A DNA stretch of 64,000 bases from an uncultured Faecalibacterium sp. (GTDB taxonomy: Bacteria; Bacillota; Clostridia; Oscillospirales; Ruminococcaceae), in contig CAKSYT010000004.1 of NCBI GenBank assembly GCA_934524985.1, forward strand, positions 62,001 through 126,000. Reading direction: 5' to 3'. A program made the position numbers and the translations under genes. This document shows positions 14,972 to 24,221 of the stretch, in pieces (positions within the stretch are counted from its first letter, which is position 1; each line of letters begins with the position of its first letter). Below the pieces are notes generated by a model that was not told the DNA's origin, made no database searches, and worked only from the letters and a program-made list of their open reading frames with translations.

Positions 14972-17449
14972 ATGCAAGAACCTTTCCGTAACAAAAAAAG
15001 CAGGGGCTACCGCCTGCGTCCGGCCTCCGGCCGGGACCGGCTGGACAGCCGGGTGCGGCGGCTCTGCAGCCGTCTGGGCATCCTTGCGGTGGTGGTGGCT
15101 GCTGCCATCGTCATCCGCAGCCTGTATAATATCCAGATCGTTCACGGGGCAGAGTACCGCCAGTACGCCGCCCAGCAGCAGCTGCTGGATACCACCATCA
15201 AGGCCACCCGCGGCGAGATCTACGATGCCTCCGGCATCACCCTTGCCTCCACCAGCGTGGTGTGGACCATCTGGGCAGACCCCAGTTACAGCAGCATCCT
15301 TTATACCAGCAAGACCAATGATGACGACACCGTGACCAAAACGCTGGACCCCGCCATGTGCGCCGAGGTGAGCCGGGAGCTGACCTTGCGTCTGCTCTCC
15401 GGGGACGGCGAAAGCTTGGACAGCGTGGACACCTCCTCGGCAGAGTACCAGCAGCAGTACCAGACCGTGTACGATGCGCTTTCCCGGCTGGATTCTGCCT
15501 ACGTCACCCTTGCCACCAAGGTGAACAACGCGGTGAAGCTTTCCATTGAAAAATACGTCACCAGCTTCAATAAGGCGCACAAAAAGGCCACCGATACCTC
15601 CCGCAAGGGGCGCATCTCGGTGTCCTCGGAAAAGAGCTTCCAACGCAACTACCCCTACGGTGCCTTTGCCGCAGCGGTGCTGGGCTTTACGGACGCGGAC
15701 GGCATCGGCACCTACGGACTGGAAAAATCCTACCAGTCCACCTTGGCCGGTGTGGATGGCCGCACCATCACTCAGCGCAACGCGGTGGGCAACGCCATTG
15801 CAGACGCCAACGCCACCACCTTTGCCGCCAAGGACGGCTCCAATCTGGTGCTGTCGCTGGATGTGAACGTGCAGGAGATCGCGGAGCGGTACCTGAACGA
15901 AGCCATTGCAGCCAACACGGTGGAAAACCGCGGCTGCGCCATTGTGATGAACGTCAAGACCGGTGCCATCCTTGCCATGGCCTCCAAGCCGGACTTTGAC
16001 CCCAACGACCCGCTGAACTACACCGCCAACGAGGCTTACCTCAACGAGCTGGTGCACGCAGAGCCGGAGCTTTACGGCATCTATAAAAAGGATGCCGATG
16101 GCAACTACATCACCGATGCGCAGGGCAACAAAATTCTGGACGAGGAAGCGGACTATTCCGGCTACTACCGGGATATCCTGTGGAAGAACAAGACCATCAC
16201 CGAGCTGTACTACCCCGGCTCTGTGTTCAAGGTCATCACCTCTGCCATGGGCATCGACTCCGGCGTGGCCACCATGAACACCACCCTTACCTGCTCCGGC
16301 GCTTACGGTGTGGCAAAGGAGACCTACCACTGCGCCGGACGCAAGGCGCACGGCACCATCAACATGGCCGAGGCGCTGCGCAAGAGCTGCAACATCTACT
16401 ACATCCAGCTGGGGCAGCGCGTCGGCTCGCAGCAGTTCTATAATTACTTTGATGCCTTCGGCTTTACCGCCCGCACCGGCGTAGACCTGCCCAGCGAGAC
16501 CAACTTTATGCAGTACTACCGCGCCGACCAGCTGGGCGAGGTGCAGCTGGCGTCCTCCTCCTTCGGTCAGGCCATGGCCATCACCCCGCTGCAGATGTGC
16601 ACCGCCATTGCCGCCACCGTCAACGGCGGCTATCTGGTCACCCCCCATGTGGTGGATAAGATCACCGATGCCAACGGCAACGTCATTCAGGAGATCGGCG
16701 CAAACGTGCGCCGTCAGGTCATCAGCCAGAGCGCCAGCGATGTCATCCGGCAGATGATGGAGTACGAGGTGGGCAACGGTACCGGCGGCGGCAAAAACGC
16801 CTATGTGTCCGGCTACCGCATCGGCGGCAAGTCCGGTACTTCCGAGCAGCTGAATATGCACCGCCGCGCCGATGGCGACTATAAAAAGGTGGCCTCCTTT
16901 GTGGCAGTGCTGCCCGCCAACGACCCGGAAATCCTCGTCTACGTCATGCTGGACGACCCCAACAACGCAAAGACGGACTATTCCTCCATCCTTGCAGCCC
17001 CTGTGGCGGGCAATATCATCAGCGAGGTGGCCCCCTATCTGGGCATCGCCACCGATGGCGAGGACCGCAGCGGCACCATCGTCACTGTGCCGAACCTTGT
17101 GGGCACCGAGTGGAGCAACGCACAGGTGAGCCTGAACATTCAGGGTCTCAAGCATCAGCTGCAGGAGAGCCAGAGCAGCCAGTCCGCTGCCCCGGTCACC
17201 TACCAGTACCCCCACGCGGGCGCAAAGGTGCCCTACGGTACCACCATCTACCTGTATACCGATACCTACGAGGGCAGCCGCACCGAGGTGCCGGATGTGA
17301 CCGGCAAGAGCCCGGATTTTGCCCGCCAGATGCTGAGCGCCGCCGGGCTGAACTGCGTGGTGGAAGGCAGCGGCACGGTGCAGGCGCAAAGCGCCGAGCC
17401 CGGCTCCAGCGTGCAGCGCGGCACCATCATCACCCTGACCTGTGGGTAA
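14972..17449 (+). CDS. class B penicillin-binding protein with PASTA domains
   Basis: An 825-residue FtsI/SpoVD-type transpeptidase that cross-links septal peptidoglycan. A cytosolic basic tail and one TM helix (about residues 35-55) anchor it. The PBP dimerisation domain follows. The transpeptidase domain shows SxxK as PGSVFKV (S417), SCN (KSCNIYY) and KSGT (K620). Two PASTA domains close the protein, as in PBP2x and SpoVD. Long insertions sit between motifs (about residues 350-410). The start follows GGAGAGAACCA. Which of FtsI or SpoVD it represents cannot be settled from sequence; the cluster position favours the vegetative septal role. Confidence 0.92.
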   Translation: MQEPFRNKKSRGYRLRPASGRDRLDSRVRRLCSRLGILAVVVAAAIVIRSLYNIQIVHGAEYRQYAAQQQLLDTTIKATRGEIYDASGITLASTSVVWTIWADPSYSSILYTSKTNDDDTVTKTLDPAMCAEVSRELTLRLLSGDGESLDSVDTSSAEYQQQYQTVYDALSRLDSAYVTLATKVNNAVKLSIEKYVTSFNKAHKKATDTSRKGRISVSSEKSFQRNYPYGAFAAAVLGFTDADGIGTYGLEKSYQSTLAGVDGRTITQRNAVGNAIADANATTFAAKDGSNLVLSLDVNVQEIAERYLNEAIAANTVENRGCAIVMNVKTGAILAMASKPDFDPNDPLNYTANEAYLNELVHAEPELYGIYKKDADGNYITDAQGNKILDEEADYSGYYRDILWKNKTITELYYPGSVFKVITSAMGIDSGVATMNTTLTCSGAYGVAKETYHCAGRKAHGTINMAEALRKSCNIYYIQLGQRVGSQQFYNYFDAFGFTARTGVDLPSETNFMQYYRADQLGEVQLASSSFGQAMAITPLQMCTAIAATVNGGYLVTPHVVDKITDANGNVIQEIGANVRRQVISQSASDVIRQMMEYEVGNGTGGGKNAYVSGYRIGGKSGTSEQLNMHRRADGDYKKVASFVAVLPANDPEILVYVMLDDPNNAKTDYSSILAAPVAGNIISEVAPYLGIATDGEDRSGTIVTVPNLVGTEWSNAQVSLNIQGLKHQLQESQSSQSAAPVTYQYPHAGAKVPYGTTIYLYTDTYEGSRTEVPDVTGKSPDFARQMLSAAGLNCVVEGSGTVQAQSAEPGSSVQRGTIITLTCG

Positions 17450-17597
17450 AAGCGACTTTATAGCGCGTTTTCCGCTGCGGCTCCATTCGTGAAAATGCGA
17501 TTCCGGGCAGACCGCAGTCTGCCCGGAATCGCCCGATTTAAAAGTTTATTTCCGCTGAGAATGGCCAGAGCAGCGCGGAGGCCATTTCTGATCGTCA
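17450..17597. repeat. composite palindromic element, copy 3 (right half)
   Basis: A remnant TTCGTGAAAAT core end is followed by hairpin 16+4+16 bp at 17497-17532 (arm GCGATTCCGGGCAGAC, loop CGCA) and an inverted terminal box at 17533-17597 containing ATGGCCAGAGC and GCGGAGGCCAT. The stem sequence is unlike the other copies. It separates the PBP gene from murF. Confidence 0.75.
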
Positions 17598-17613
17598 AAC
17601 GCCGAAAAGGCCG

Positions 17614-17647
17614 CTGTACAAAATACAGTGCGGCGGTTTCCTATAAT
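17614..17647 (+). promoter_or_regulatory. murF upstream hairpin and -10
   Basis: A hairpin with arms GCCGCTGTA/TACAGTGCGGC (17614-17638) is followed by a good -10 TATAAT (17642-17647) about 25 bp before murF. No strong -35 is visible. A similar hairpin is a terminator at 26069-26107. Confidence 0.45.
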
Positions 17648-17672
17648 AGATAGAACGAGAGGGGATAGAACA

Positions 17673-19055
17673 ATGGAAAAGATCCATGCAAGCAAGCTTC
17701 TGGCAGGGCTGGTGCCTGCCGGAAAACTGACCAGTGACCCGGAGGTGGCACTGGTCACCACCGACAGCCGCGAGGTAAAGCCCGGCTGCATTTTTGTGGC
17801 CTTCCCCGGCGAGCGGTTCGACGGCCATGATTTCGCCGCCCGCGCGCTGGAGCAGGGCGCGGAGTATGTGGTGGTCAACCACCCGGTGCCCGGTGTGCCG
17901 GAGGAAAAGGCCATCCTTTGCCCGGACAGCTACCACGCCATGATGGTGATGGGCGCAAACTACCGCAGCCAGTACCACCCCAAGATGGTGGGCGTGACCG
18001 GCAGCGTGGGCAAGACCACCACCAAGCAGATGACCTACGCCGCCCTGTGCGGCTTTGGCGAGACCATCAAGACCGAGGGCAACCAGAACAACGAGCTGGG
18101 CATGCCCCGCACCCTGATGCGGCTGGAAAGCAGCACCGAGTACGCGGTCATCGAGATGGGCATGAGCCACGCGGGCGAGATCGACCGTCTGGTGCGGGCA
18201 GCACGCCCGGATGTGGGCATCATTACCTGCATCGGCGTGTCCCATATCGGCAATCTGGGCAGTCAGGAGAATATCTGCAAGGCAAAGCTGGAGATCTGCA
18301 ACGGTCTGCCGGAGGGCGCACCGCTGGTGCTGAACTACGATGACCCCTTCCTGCGCAAGGCAGCGCTGCCCGCCCATGTGCGCCCGGTGTGGTTCAGTCT
18401 GAGCGATGAAAACGCGGATGTCTGCGCCCTGTCCATCCGGCAGGAAGCTGACGGCATGAGCTTTGTGCTGGAAGATCAGGAGCACGGCACCTTTGTGGTG
18501 AATATCCCCGCCATGGGACGCCATAATGTGGCAAACGCTCTGGCTGCCTACTGCGCCGCCACCCGTCTGGGGTGTGACGCCAAGAGGGTCATCCATGGTC
18601 TTTCCAACTTTGAGCAGACCGGACGCCGCCAGAAGGTGGTGGACAGCGAGGGTGTGACCGTCATCGAGGACTGCTACAACGCAAACCCGGACAGCATGAA
18701 GGCTGCTCTGGCGATGTTCAAGGACTTCCCCTGCAAGCGCCGCTTTGCCCTGCTGGGCGATATGCTGGAGCTGGGCGAGCTGAGCCGCGAAGCGCACGAG
18801 GAGCTGGGACGCCTTGCCGCCGAGAGCGGGCTGTACTGCCTGATCACCTACGGCGAGCAGGCCAAGCGCACCGCCGTGGTGGCTGCTGCCAAGGGGGTAA
18901 AGACCCTGCACGCGGAAAATTACCGCGAGGCCGCCGATGCTCTGCTGGACCGGGTGCAGCCCGGCGATGCCGTTCTGGTAAAGGCCAGCCACGGCATGGC
19001 ACTGGAAAAAGTGCTGGATATCTTCTACGAAGAGCATAAAGAGGCGGAAGAATAA
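17673..19055 (+). CDS. murF: UDP-MurNAc-tripeptide:D-Ala-D-Ala ligase
   Basis: A 460-residue cytosolic Mur ligase that adds D-Ala-D-Ala to the UDP-MurNAc-tripeptide. The N-terminal substrate domain contains TDSREVKPG. The central ATPase has the P-loop GVTGSVGKTTT (about residues 107-117) and EGNQNNELG, followed by the carbamylated-Lys/metal region. The C-terminal domain has DCYNANPDSMKAAL, characteristic of MurF. The start follows GAGGGGATAGAACA. It has its own -10, and a 28-bp gap leads to the MraY-like gene. Confidence 0.95.
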   Translation: MEKIHASKLLAGLVPAGKLTSDPEVALVTTDSREVKPGCIFVAFPGERFDGHDFAARALEQGAEYVVVNHPVPGVPEEKAILCPDSYHAMMVMGANYRSQYHPKMVGVTGSVGKTTTKQMTYAALCGFGETIKTEGNQNNELGMPRTLMRLESSTEYAVIEMGMSHAGEIDRLVRAARPDVGIITCIGVSHIGNLGSQENICKAKLEICNGLPEGAPLVLNYDDPFLRKAALPAHVRPVWFSLSDENADVCALSIRQEADGMSFVLEDQEHGTFVVNIPAMGRHNVANALAAYCAATRLGCDAKRVIHGLSNFEQTGRRQKVVDSEGVTVIEDCYNANPDSMKAALAMFKDFPCKRRFALLGDMLELGELSREAHEELGRLAAESGLYCLITYGEQAKRTAVVAAAKGVKTLHAENYREAADALLDRVQPGDAVLVKASHGMALEKVLDIFYEEHKEAEE

Positions 19056-19083
19056 CTATTTGGCGAAATGGAGTGTCTGAGTT

Positions 19084-20079
19084 ATGGAGCGTTTCGCCTT
19101 GGCAGCGGCGGTGGTGCTGGGTTTTGCCCTTACGGCAGCCCTGTGCAGCCTGTTTGTGCCGCTGCGGCGGGTGCTGGAACGCCGCGAACAACAACAGCAG
19201 CCGGTACAGTCTGAGCAGCCCCGGCCTGCACCCCTGCGTGCCCCGCTGTGGGGCGGGCTGTGTGCGGCGGCAGGCACGGTGGCTGCGGTGGGCGTGGGCT
19301 GGCTTGCCGCCTGCGTAGGCCAGCCGGAGCTGCTGGGCAGCGAGGGTCGGCTGATGACGCGGCTGCTCACGGCACTGGCCGGGGCGCTTGCTTTTGGGGC
19401 AGTGGGCCTTGCAGAGGACCTTGCCCGGATGTGCAGCCCGGCGGCGCTGGGGCTGCGGCGGGACGTGCGGCTTTTGCTGGAAGCACTGGCTGCGGCGTTC
19501 GTCCTTTTGCTGCTGCGGGCAGCGGGCTGTCTGCCCCGGGGGCTGGGCGTGCCTGGGGCGGGGTATGTGCTGCTGGGCAGTGCCGTGCCCTTTTTGTGGG
19601 CGGTGCTCATGGTAACACTGGCCGAGTGTGCCCGCATCGCCGAGCGGGACGAGGGCACCGTGTGCGGTGCAGCCTTTGTGGCAATGCTGGCGCTGATGAT
19701 GGCAGAGGCCGGTCTGGGCGTTTCCGGGCTGGCAGTGCTGCCCGCCGCGCTTGCCGGGGCGCTGGTGGCACTGGGGTTGTGGGCGTTTCCTCCGGCAAAG
19801 CTGGGGGCAGGCTGCTGCGGCAGTCTGCTGGCGGCGGGTGCTATTGGCTGCATCCCGCTCAGTCTGGATATGACCAGCCTGACCGTGCCGCTGGCGCTGC
19901 CCTTCTGGGCGGCGGGCGGTCTTTTGGCAGCGCAGCTGCTGTGTGCAAAGCGCACCGGCAAGCCCTTGCGCTGCTGGGTAAAAAAGCATAAAATGAGCCC
20001 GGAGACGGTGTTCCTGTGCAGCTTTGCACTGAGCGCTGTCGGCTATGTGCTGACGCTGGCGCTGCTGCGCTGGTGCTGA
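19084..20079 (+). CDS. degenerate MraY-like membrane protein
   Basis: A 331-residue, about ten-helix Ala/Leu-rich membrane protein at the mraY position between murF and ftsW. A MraY fold is suggested by collinear relics: APLWGGL for the PTMGG loop, GLAEDLARM (107-115) for GFxDDxxK, and PPAKLGAGCCGSLLA (236-250) for PAxxFMGDxGSLxLG. The catalytic features are lost: DD reads ED, the NxxNLTDGxDGLA loop reads AECARIAERDEG, the FMGD aspartate is replaced by GAGC, and the C-terminal HHH motif is absent. It probably cannot make lipid I, so another mraY is expected elsewhere. A structural or regulatory pseudoenzyme role is inference. Confidence 0.65.
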   Translation: MERFALAAAVVLGFALTAALCSLFVPLRRVLERREQQQQPVQSEQPRPAPLRAPLWGGLCAAAGTVAAVGVGWLAACVGQPELLGSEGRLMTRLLTALAGALAFGAVGLAEDLARMCSPAALGLRRDVRLLLEALAAAFVLLLLRAAGCLPRGLGVPGAGYVLLGSAVPFLWAVLMVTLAECARIAERDEGTVCGAAFVAMLALMMAEAGLGVSGLAVLPAALAGALVALGLWAFPPAKLGAGCCGSLLAAGAIGCIPLSLDMTSLTVPLALPFWAAGGLLAAQLLCAKRTGKPLRCWVKKHKMSPETVFLCSFALSAVGYVLTLALLRWC

Positions 20080-20107
20080 CCGGGCACAGAGAGGGAAGGG
20101 AGCGCAG

Positions 20108-21421
20108 ATGGCGACTATCCGCAAAAAACACAAAGCGCCGGTGCCGGTGTTCCAGCGAGACCCGGGCCCGTGGTCCCGGCTGCTGATCGACTGGCTGGCT
20201 ACGCTGGCCGTTATCATGATCTTTGGGCTGGTGATGCTGTTCAGCGCCAGCTACACCACCGGTTACCTGCGCATGGGCGACAGCTTCCACTACATCAAGC
20301 AGCAGGCGCTGTGCATGATGATCGGGCTGGGCTGTATGTTCCTGATGAGCTATATGGATCACCGTTTTCTGCGCAAGATGGTGGTGCCGGGGTATATCAT
20401 CGTGCTGGCCATGCTGGCTGTCACCCTGACCATGGCACCCCTGAACGGCTGCCGCCGCTGGATCCGCTTCGGCGGGTTTACGCTGCAATCCTCAGAGGTG
20501 GCAAAGTTTGAGATGATCCTGTTCAGCTCCCATCTTGCGGCCAAGGCGCCGCAGGTGGAGCGGCTGGACCCGGAGCGCCGCATTCTGCTTACCCCCCGGG
20601 AGTGGCTGCGGGTGCGGGTGTGGAAGCAGCTGGTAGTGCCGGTGCTGCCCCTTGTGCCGGTGGTCATTCTGCTGGCGCTGGAGCCGCACATGTCCGGCAT
20701 CGTGCTGACGGTGGCGGTGGTGGGCACCATTCTGCTGCTGTCCGGCAGCGGCGGTGTGCTGACATGGGCGGGTGCCATCACGGCGGGTGCCCTGCTGGAG
20801 ACCCTGCTCTCCCATGTGGACTCCATCCCTTACCTGCAAAAACGTCTGGACGGCTGGACACAGGATCTGAGCAAGATGACCGACCAGACCGTGCAGAGCC
20901 TTTACGCCATCGGCTCCGGCGGACTGAAGGGGCTGGGGCTGGGCAACAGTGTGGAAAAGCAGCTCTGGCTGCCGGAAAGCACCAACGACTTCATTTTCAG
21001 CGTGGTGTGCGAGGAGCTGGGCTTCATCGGCGCGGTGCTCATCATCGTGCTGTTCGTGCTGTTCATCGTGCAGGGGCTGCTCATCGCCTATAAGGCGGAG
21101 AACCTGTACTGCACCATGGTGGGCATCGGTATCATGGCACAGATCGCGTGGCAGGTGTTCTGCAACATCGCCGTGGTCACCAACACCCTGCCCAACACCG
21201 GCATCAGCCTGCCCTTCTTCTCCTCCGGCGGCACCAGCCTGATCTTGCTGCTGGCAGAGATGGGCGTAATGGTAAACATCGGCCGCAACGGCGAGCGGGC
21301 AGCGCAGCAGCGGGAGCAGATGCGTGCCCAGCGGGAAGCCGCCCGCGCCGAGCGGGAAGCAGAGCTTGCCCGCAAGACCATTGACTTGGCTTCTGCCCGC
21401 GCAGCCCGCACAGAACAGTAA
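20108..21421 (+). CDS. ftsW: septal peptidoglycan glycosyltransferase FtsW
   Basis: A 437-residue SEDS-family polymerase that extends glycan strands at the septum with its cognate class B PBP. About ten TM helices are visible. Family signatures include GLVMLFSASYTT in the first helix, GCRRWIRFGGFTLQSSEVAKFEM, and the C-terminal LPFFSSGGTSLILLLAEMG. A roughly 40-residue cytosolic tail of Arg/Glu/Ala-rich heptads follows (QREQMRAQREAARAEREAEL), likely a coiled coil. It sits directly after the MraY-like gene and before murG. Confidence 0.93.
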   Translation: MATIRKKHKAPVPVFQRDPGPWSRLLIDWLATLAVIMIFGLVMLFSASYTTGYLRMGDSFHYIKQQALCMMIGLGCMFLMSYMDHRFLRKMVVPGYIIVLAMLAVTLTMAPLNGCRRWIRFGGFTLQSSEVAKFEMILFSSHLAAKAPQVERLDPERRILLTPREWLRVRVWKQLVVPVLPLVPVVILLALEPHMSGIVLTVAVVGTILLLSGSGGVLTWAGAITAGALLETLLSHVDSIPYLQKRLDGWTQDLSKMTDQTVQSLYAIGSGGLKGLGLGNSVEKQLWLPESTNDFIFSVVCEELGFIGAVLIIVLFVLFIVQGLLIAYKAENLYCTMVGIGIMAQIAWQVFCNIAVVTNTLPNTGISLPFFSSGGTSLILLLAEMGVMVNIGRNGERAAQQREQMRAQREAARAEREAELARKTIDLASARAARTEQ

Positions 21422-21436
21422 AACAAACTGCAAGCC

Positions 21437-21458
21437 CGCCCGGCCGCAGGCCGGGCGT
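21437..21458 (+). terminator. GC-rich hairpin in the ftsW-murG gap
   Basis: GCCCGGCC pairs with GGCCGGGC across a GCA loop, ending about 20 bp before murG. There is no T run, so it is more likely an RNA-processing or stability structure than a full terminator. Confidence 0.35.
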
Positions 21459-21476
21459 TTATAAGGAGGAATCACC

Positions 21477-22604
21477 ATGCGTGTTCTCATTGCAGCCGGC
21501 GGCACTGCCGGACATATCAACCCTGCACTGGCCATTGCCGGTGCGCTGAAAAAGGCCGACCCCACCGCCGAGATCCACTTTGCGGGCCGTAAGGAGGGCA
21601 TGGAGTACCGTCTGGTCACACAGGCGGGCTACCCCTTCCACCACATCGAGATCACCGGCTTCCAGCGCAAGCTCAGCCTGCACAACATCAAGCGCAACAT
21701 CATCACCCTGTGGAATCTGGCCCTCTCCGGCCCCAAGGCCAAGGCCATGATGAAAGAGGTAAAGCCGGATCTCGTCATCGGCTGCGGCGGCTATGTATCC
21801 GGCCCGGTGGTGCGCTGCGCCGCCAAAATGGGCATCCACACCGCCCTGCACGAGCAGAACGCCTTCCCCGGTGTGACCAACAAGCTGCTGGCCCCGGATG
21901 TGGATATCGTGTTTGCCGCTGTGCCCGCCGCTGTGGAAAAGCTGGGCGCACCGGACAAGACCCTTGTGGTGGGCAACCCCGTGCGGCCGGAAGTGTTTGT
22001 ACAGGCTGCGAACCGCGAAGCCATCCGCGCACAGCTGGGTGCGGGCGACCGCACCGTCATCCTGTCCTTCGGCGGCAGTCTGGGTGCACGCCGGGTCAAC
22101 GAGGTGGTGGCAGACCTGTGTGCTTGGGAGCAGCACGAGCACAAGCCGGTGCTGCACCTGCACGCCACCGGGCAGTACGGCGTGCAGCTGTTTGAGCAGC
22201 TGCAAAAGCAGAAGGATTTTGCCCCCGGCGACAGCCTTGTGGTAAAGGAATACATCAACAATATGCCGGAACTGCTGGCTGCGGCAGACCTCGTCATCAG
22301 CCGCGCCGGTGCGCTGACGCTGGCCGAGCTGGAAGCTGTGGGACGCGCCGCTGTGCTGATCCCCAGCCCCAATGTGGCCGAGAACCACCAGTACTACAAC
22401 GCCATGGAGCTGCAAAAGGCCGGGGCGGCTGTGGTCATTGAAGAAAAAGATCTGACCGGCGAAAAGCTGGTGCAGACGGTGTCCGAGATGCTGGCACAGC
22501 CCGGCAAGCTGGCCGAGATGGGCAAAAACGCCCGCAGCCTGTCGGTGGACGACAGTCTGGACCGCATCACTGCGGCGCTGCTCAAGCTGGTAAAGACCCC
22601 GTGA
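21477..22604 (+). CDS. murG: UDP-GlcNAc:lipid I GlcNAc transferase
   Basis: A 375-residue GT28 glycosyltransferase on the inner membrane face that converts lipid I to lipid II. The N-terminal glycine loop AAGGTAGHINPALA, GGYVSGPVV, HEQNAFPGVTNK, the second G loop SFGGSLGARRVNE and the C-terminal SRAGALTLAEL and AENHQYYNA motifs are all present. The start follows AAGGAGGAATCACC. It follows ftsW and precedes ftsQ, a normal division-cluster neighbourhood. Confidence 0.95.
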   Translation: MRVLIAAGGTAGHINPALAIAGALKKADPTAEIHFAGRKEGMEYRLVTQAGYPFHHIEITGFQRKLSLHNIKRNIITLWNLALSGPKAKAMMKEVKPDLVIGCGGYVSGPVVRCAAKMGIHTALHEQNAFPGVTNKLLAPDVDIVFAAVPAAVEKLGAPDKTLVVGNPVRPEVFVQAANREAIRAQLGAGDRTVILSFGGSLGARRVNEVVADLCAWEQHEHKPVLHLHATGQYGVQLFEQLQKQKDFAPGDSLVVKEYINNMPELLAAADLVISRAGALTLAELEAVGRAAVLIPSPNVAENHQYYNAMELQKAGAAVVIEEKDLTGEKLVQTVSEMLAQPGKLAEMGKNARSLSVDDSLDRITAALLKLVKTP

Positions 22605-22638
22605 TGCAGACGTGGAATAAACAGGAAAGAAGGTGCGA

Positions 22639-24198
22639 ATGATGCAGCAGAACCGTGACCGCAACGGCAGACCCCGGAACACGAGACCCTATGATCTGAA
22701 CCGGGACGTGGCGCGCACCTCTGCGCCTTCGCAGAATAATACGCCCCGGAGCACCGGCAGCAGCCGCTACGGCTACAACGGCGAGCCCCTCAGCCGCCCG
22801 CCCTCCCGCAGCGCCAACGGCAGCGTGCGTGCCTCCCGGGCAGATAACAGCATTCAGTTCCCCACCCAGACCCAGAACCGCCGTCCGGCGCAGGGGCAGG
22901 GAAGCAATACCACCCAGTATCCCTCCGGCAACCGCCCGAAAAACGGGAAGTCCGGCGGCAAACAGCGCCGCCCGGCAAACAATGCCCGCAGCGGGCAGAA
23001 CAGCCGGAAAAACCAGAACCACCCGAACGCGCAGAATCACCCGAACCGGCAGCACCCGGCTGGCAGCGGTCAGCGCCTGCGCCCGGCGCAGAGCGCCCCG
23101 CAGCAAAGCCCTGCCCGGCGGGAACAGCGCAAAAAGCGCAAGGTGACCCGCGCTACCCTGCGCCGCCGCCGGATGCTGCGCCGCCTGACCGCCTTTGCCA
23201 TGCTGCTGTGCGTCATTGGCGCGGGCATCTACCTGACCATGACCATGCTGTTCCGCATCAATTCCATTCAGGTGCAGACCCCGGACGGCAAGCAGGTGAC
23301 CGAGATCGCGGGCTATTCCGCAGACAGCATTTTGCAGCGGATGGGCGTGCAGCTGGAAGAGAACATCTTCAGCTTTGAGCCCGGCGAAAAGGCCGCTGTG
23401 CTGGAACAGAACTTCCCGCTGCTGGGCTCCATCAAGGTGATCCGGGACTACCCCAACACCGTGGTGGTGCAGGTGACCGAAGCCGTGCCCGCCTACGCGG
23501 TGCAAAACGGCAGCAAGTGGCTTGTGATCTCGGACAAATGGAAGATCCTGTCCGAGGAAAGCACCCAGCCCGAGGGGCTTTGCACCCTGTACGGCGGCAA
23601 GCTGCAGGACACCACCCCGGGACAGGGCTTCTGGTTCGTGGAGGACGCGGACGCCGCAAGCGCCTCCGGCTCGGAAGCAGCCGAAAGCGCGGTGAGCACC
23701 GAGACCGCCCGCATGGAAGCGCTGCGCACCCTGCGCAGCAAGCTGGAGGAATACGGCCTGTCGCAGGATGTGACACGGCTGGAGGTGGCAGACACCGAGC
23801 AGCTCGCATTTTTGTATCAGGACCGCATCAGCGTGCTGCTGGGCACGCTGAACGATCTGGATTATAAGCTGGACCGCGCCCGCTATGTGCTGACCAACGC
23901 CGACGGAAAGGGCTGCGGCCCCACCGACACCGGGCGGCTGGACTTCAGCCATACCAGCGCCAGCAGCACCCGCAAGATCTATTTTGCACAGGGCGAGCCC
24001 ACCCTGCCCTCCGGCTATGTGGTGCCGCCCAAGGCAGAGGAACCCGCCCCGGCCGAGGACGCCGCCGACAGCACGGAAAGCACCGATGGCGCTGCGCCCA
24101 CGGATACCGCCGAACCGGCGGCTGAAACGGACACCGGGCAGCTGCCCCTGACCCACCCTGACCGCATGACGGCCAACGTAGAAGAAAACCCCATGTAA
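22639..24198 (+). CDS. ftsQ: cell division protein FtsQ/DivIB with long disordered N terminus
   Basis: A 519-residue bitopic division protein. Residues 1-165 are a basic Arg/Asn/Gln/Pro-rich disordered cytosolic tail, far longer than usual. One TM helix (about 190-212) follows. The POTRA domain starts at INSIQVQTPDGKQV with the typical LEENIFSF and VIRDYPNTVVVQVTE. A beta domain follows, and the C terminus is a Glu/Ala/Asp-rich tail. FtsQ/DivIB recruits FtsL and the FtsWI synthase. Tandem ATGs at 22639 and 22642 and an upstream GTG at 22633 are possible starts; 22639 fits GAAAGAAGG best. Confidence 0.88.
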   Translation: MMQQNRDRNGRPRNTRPYDLNRDVARTSAPSQNNTPRSTGSSRYGYNGEPLSRPPSRSANGSVRASRADNSIQFPTQTQNRRPAQGQGSNTTQYPSGNRPKNGKSGGKQRRPANNARSGQNSRKNQNHPNAQNHPNRQHPAGSGQRLRPAQSAPQQSPARREQRKKRKVTRATLRRRRMLRRLTAFAMLLCVIGAGIYLTMTMLFRINSIQVQTPDGKQVTEIAGYSADSILQRMGVQLEENIFSFEPGEKAAVLEQNFPLLGSIKVIRDYPNTVVVQVTEAVPAYAVQNGSKWLVISDKWKILSEESTQPEGLCTLYGGKLQDTTPGQGFWFVEDADAASASGSEAAESAVSTETARMEALRTLRSKLEEYGLSQDVTRLEVADTEQLAFLYQDRISVLLGTLNDLDYKLDRARYVLTNADGKGCGPTDTGRLDFSHTSASSTRKIYFAQGEPTLPSGYVVPPKAEEPAPAEDAADSTESTDGAAPTDTAEPAAETDTGQLPLTHPDRMTANVEENPM

Positions 24199-24221
24199 AG
24201 AAGCTCTTTGGAGGAGACTGT

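Noticed and set aside
14747-17389. Very long open frame antisense to the PBP gene
   Set aside because: It mirrors the GC-rich codons of the PBP gene, has no ribosome binding site and no family motifs, and is a shadow frame.
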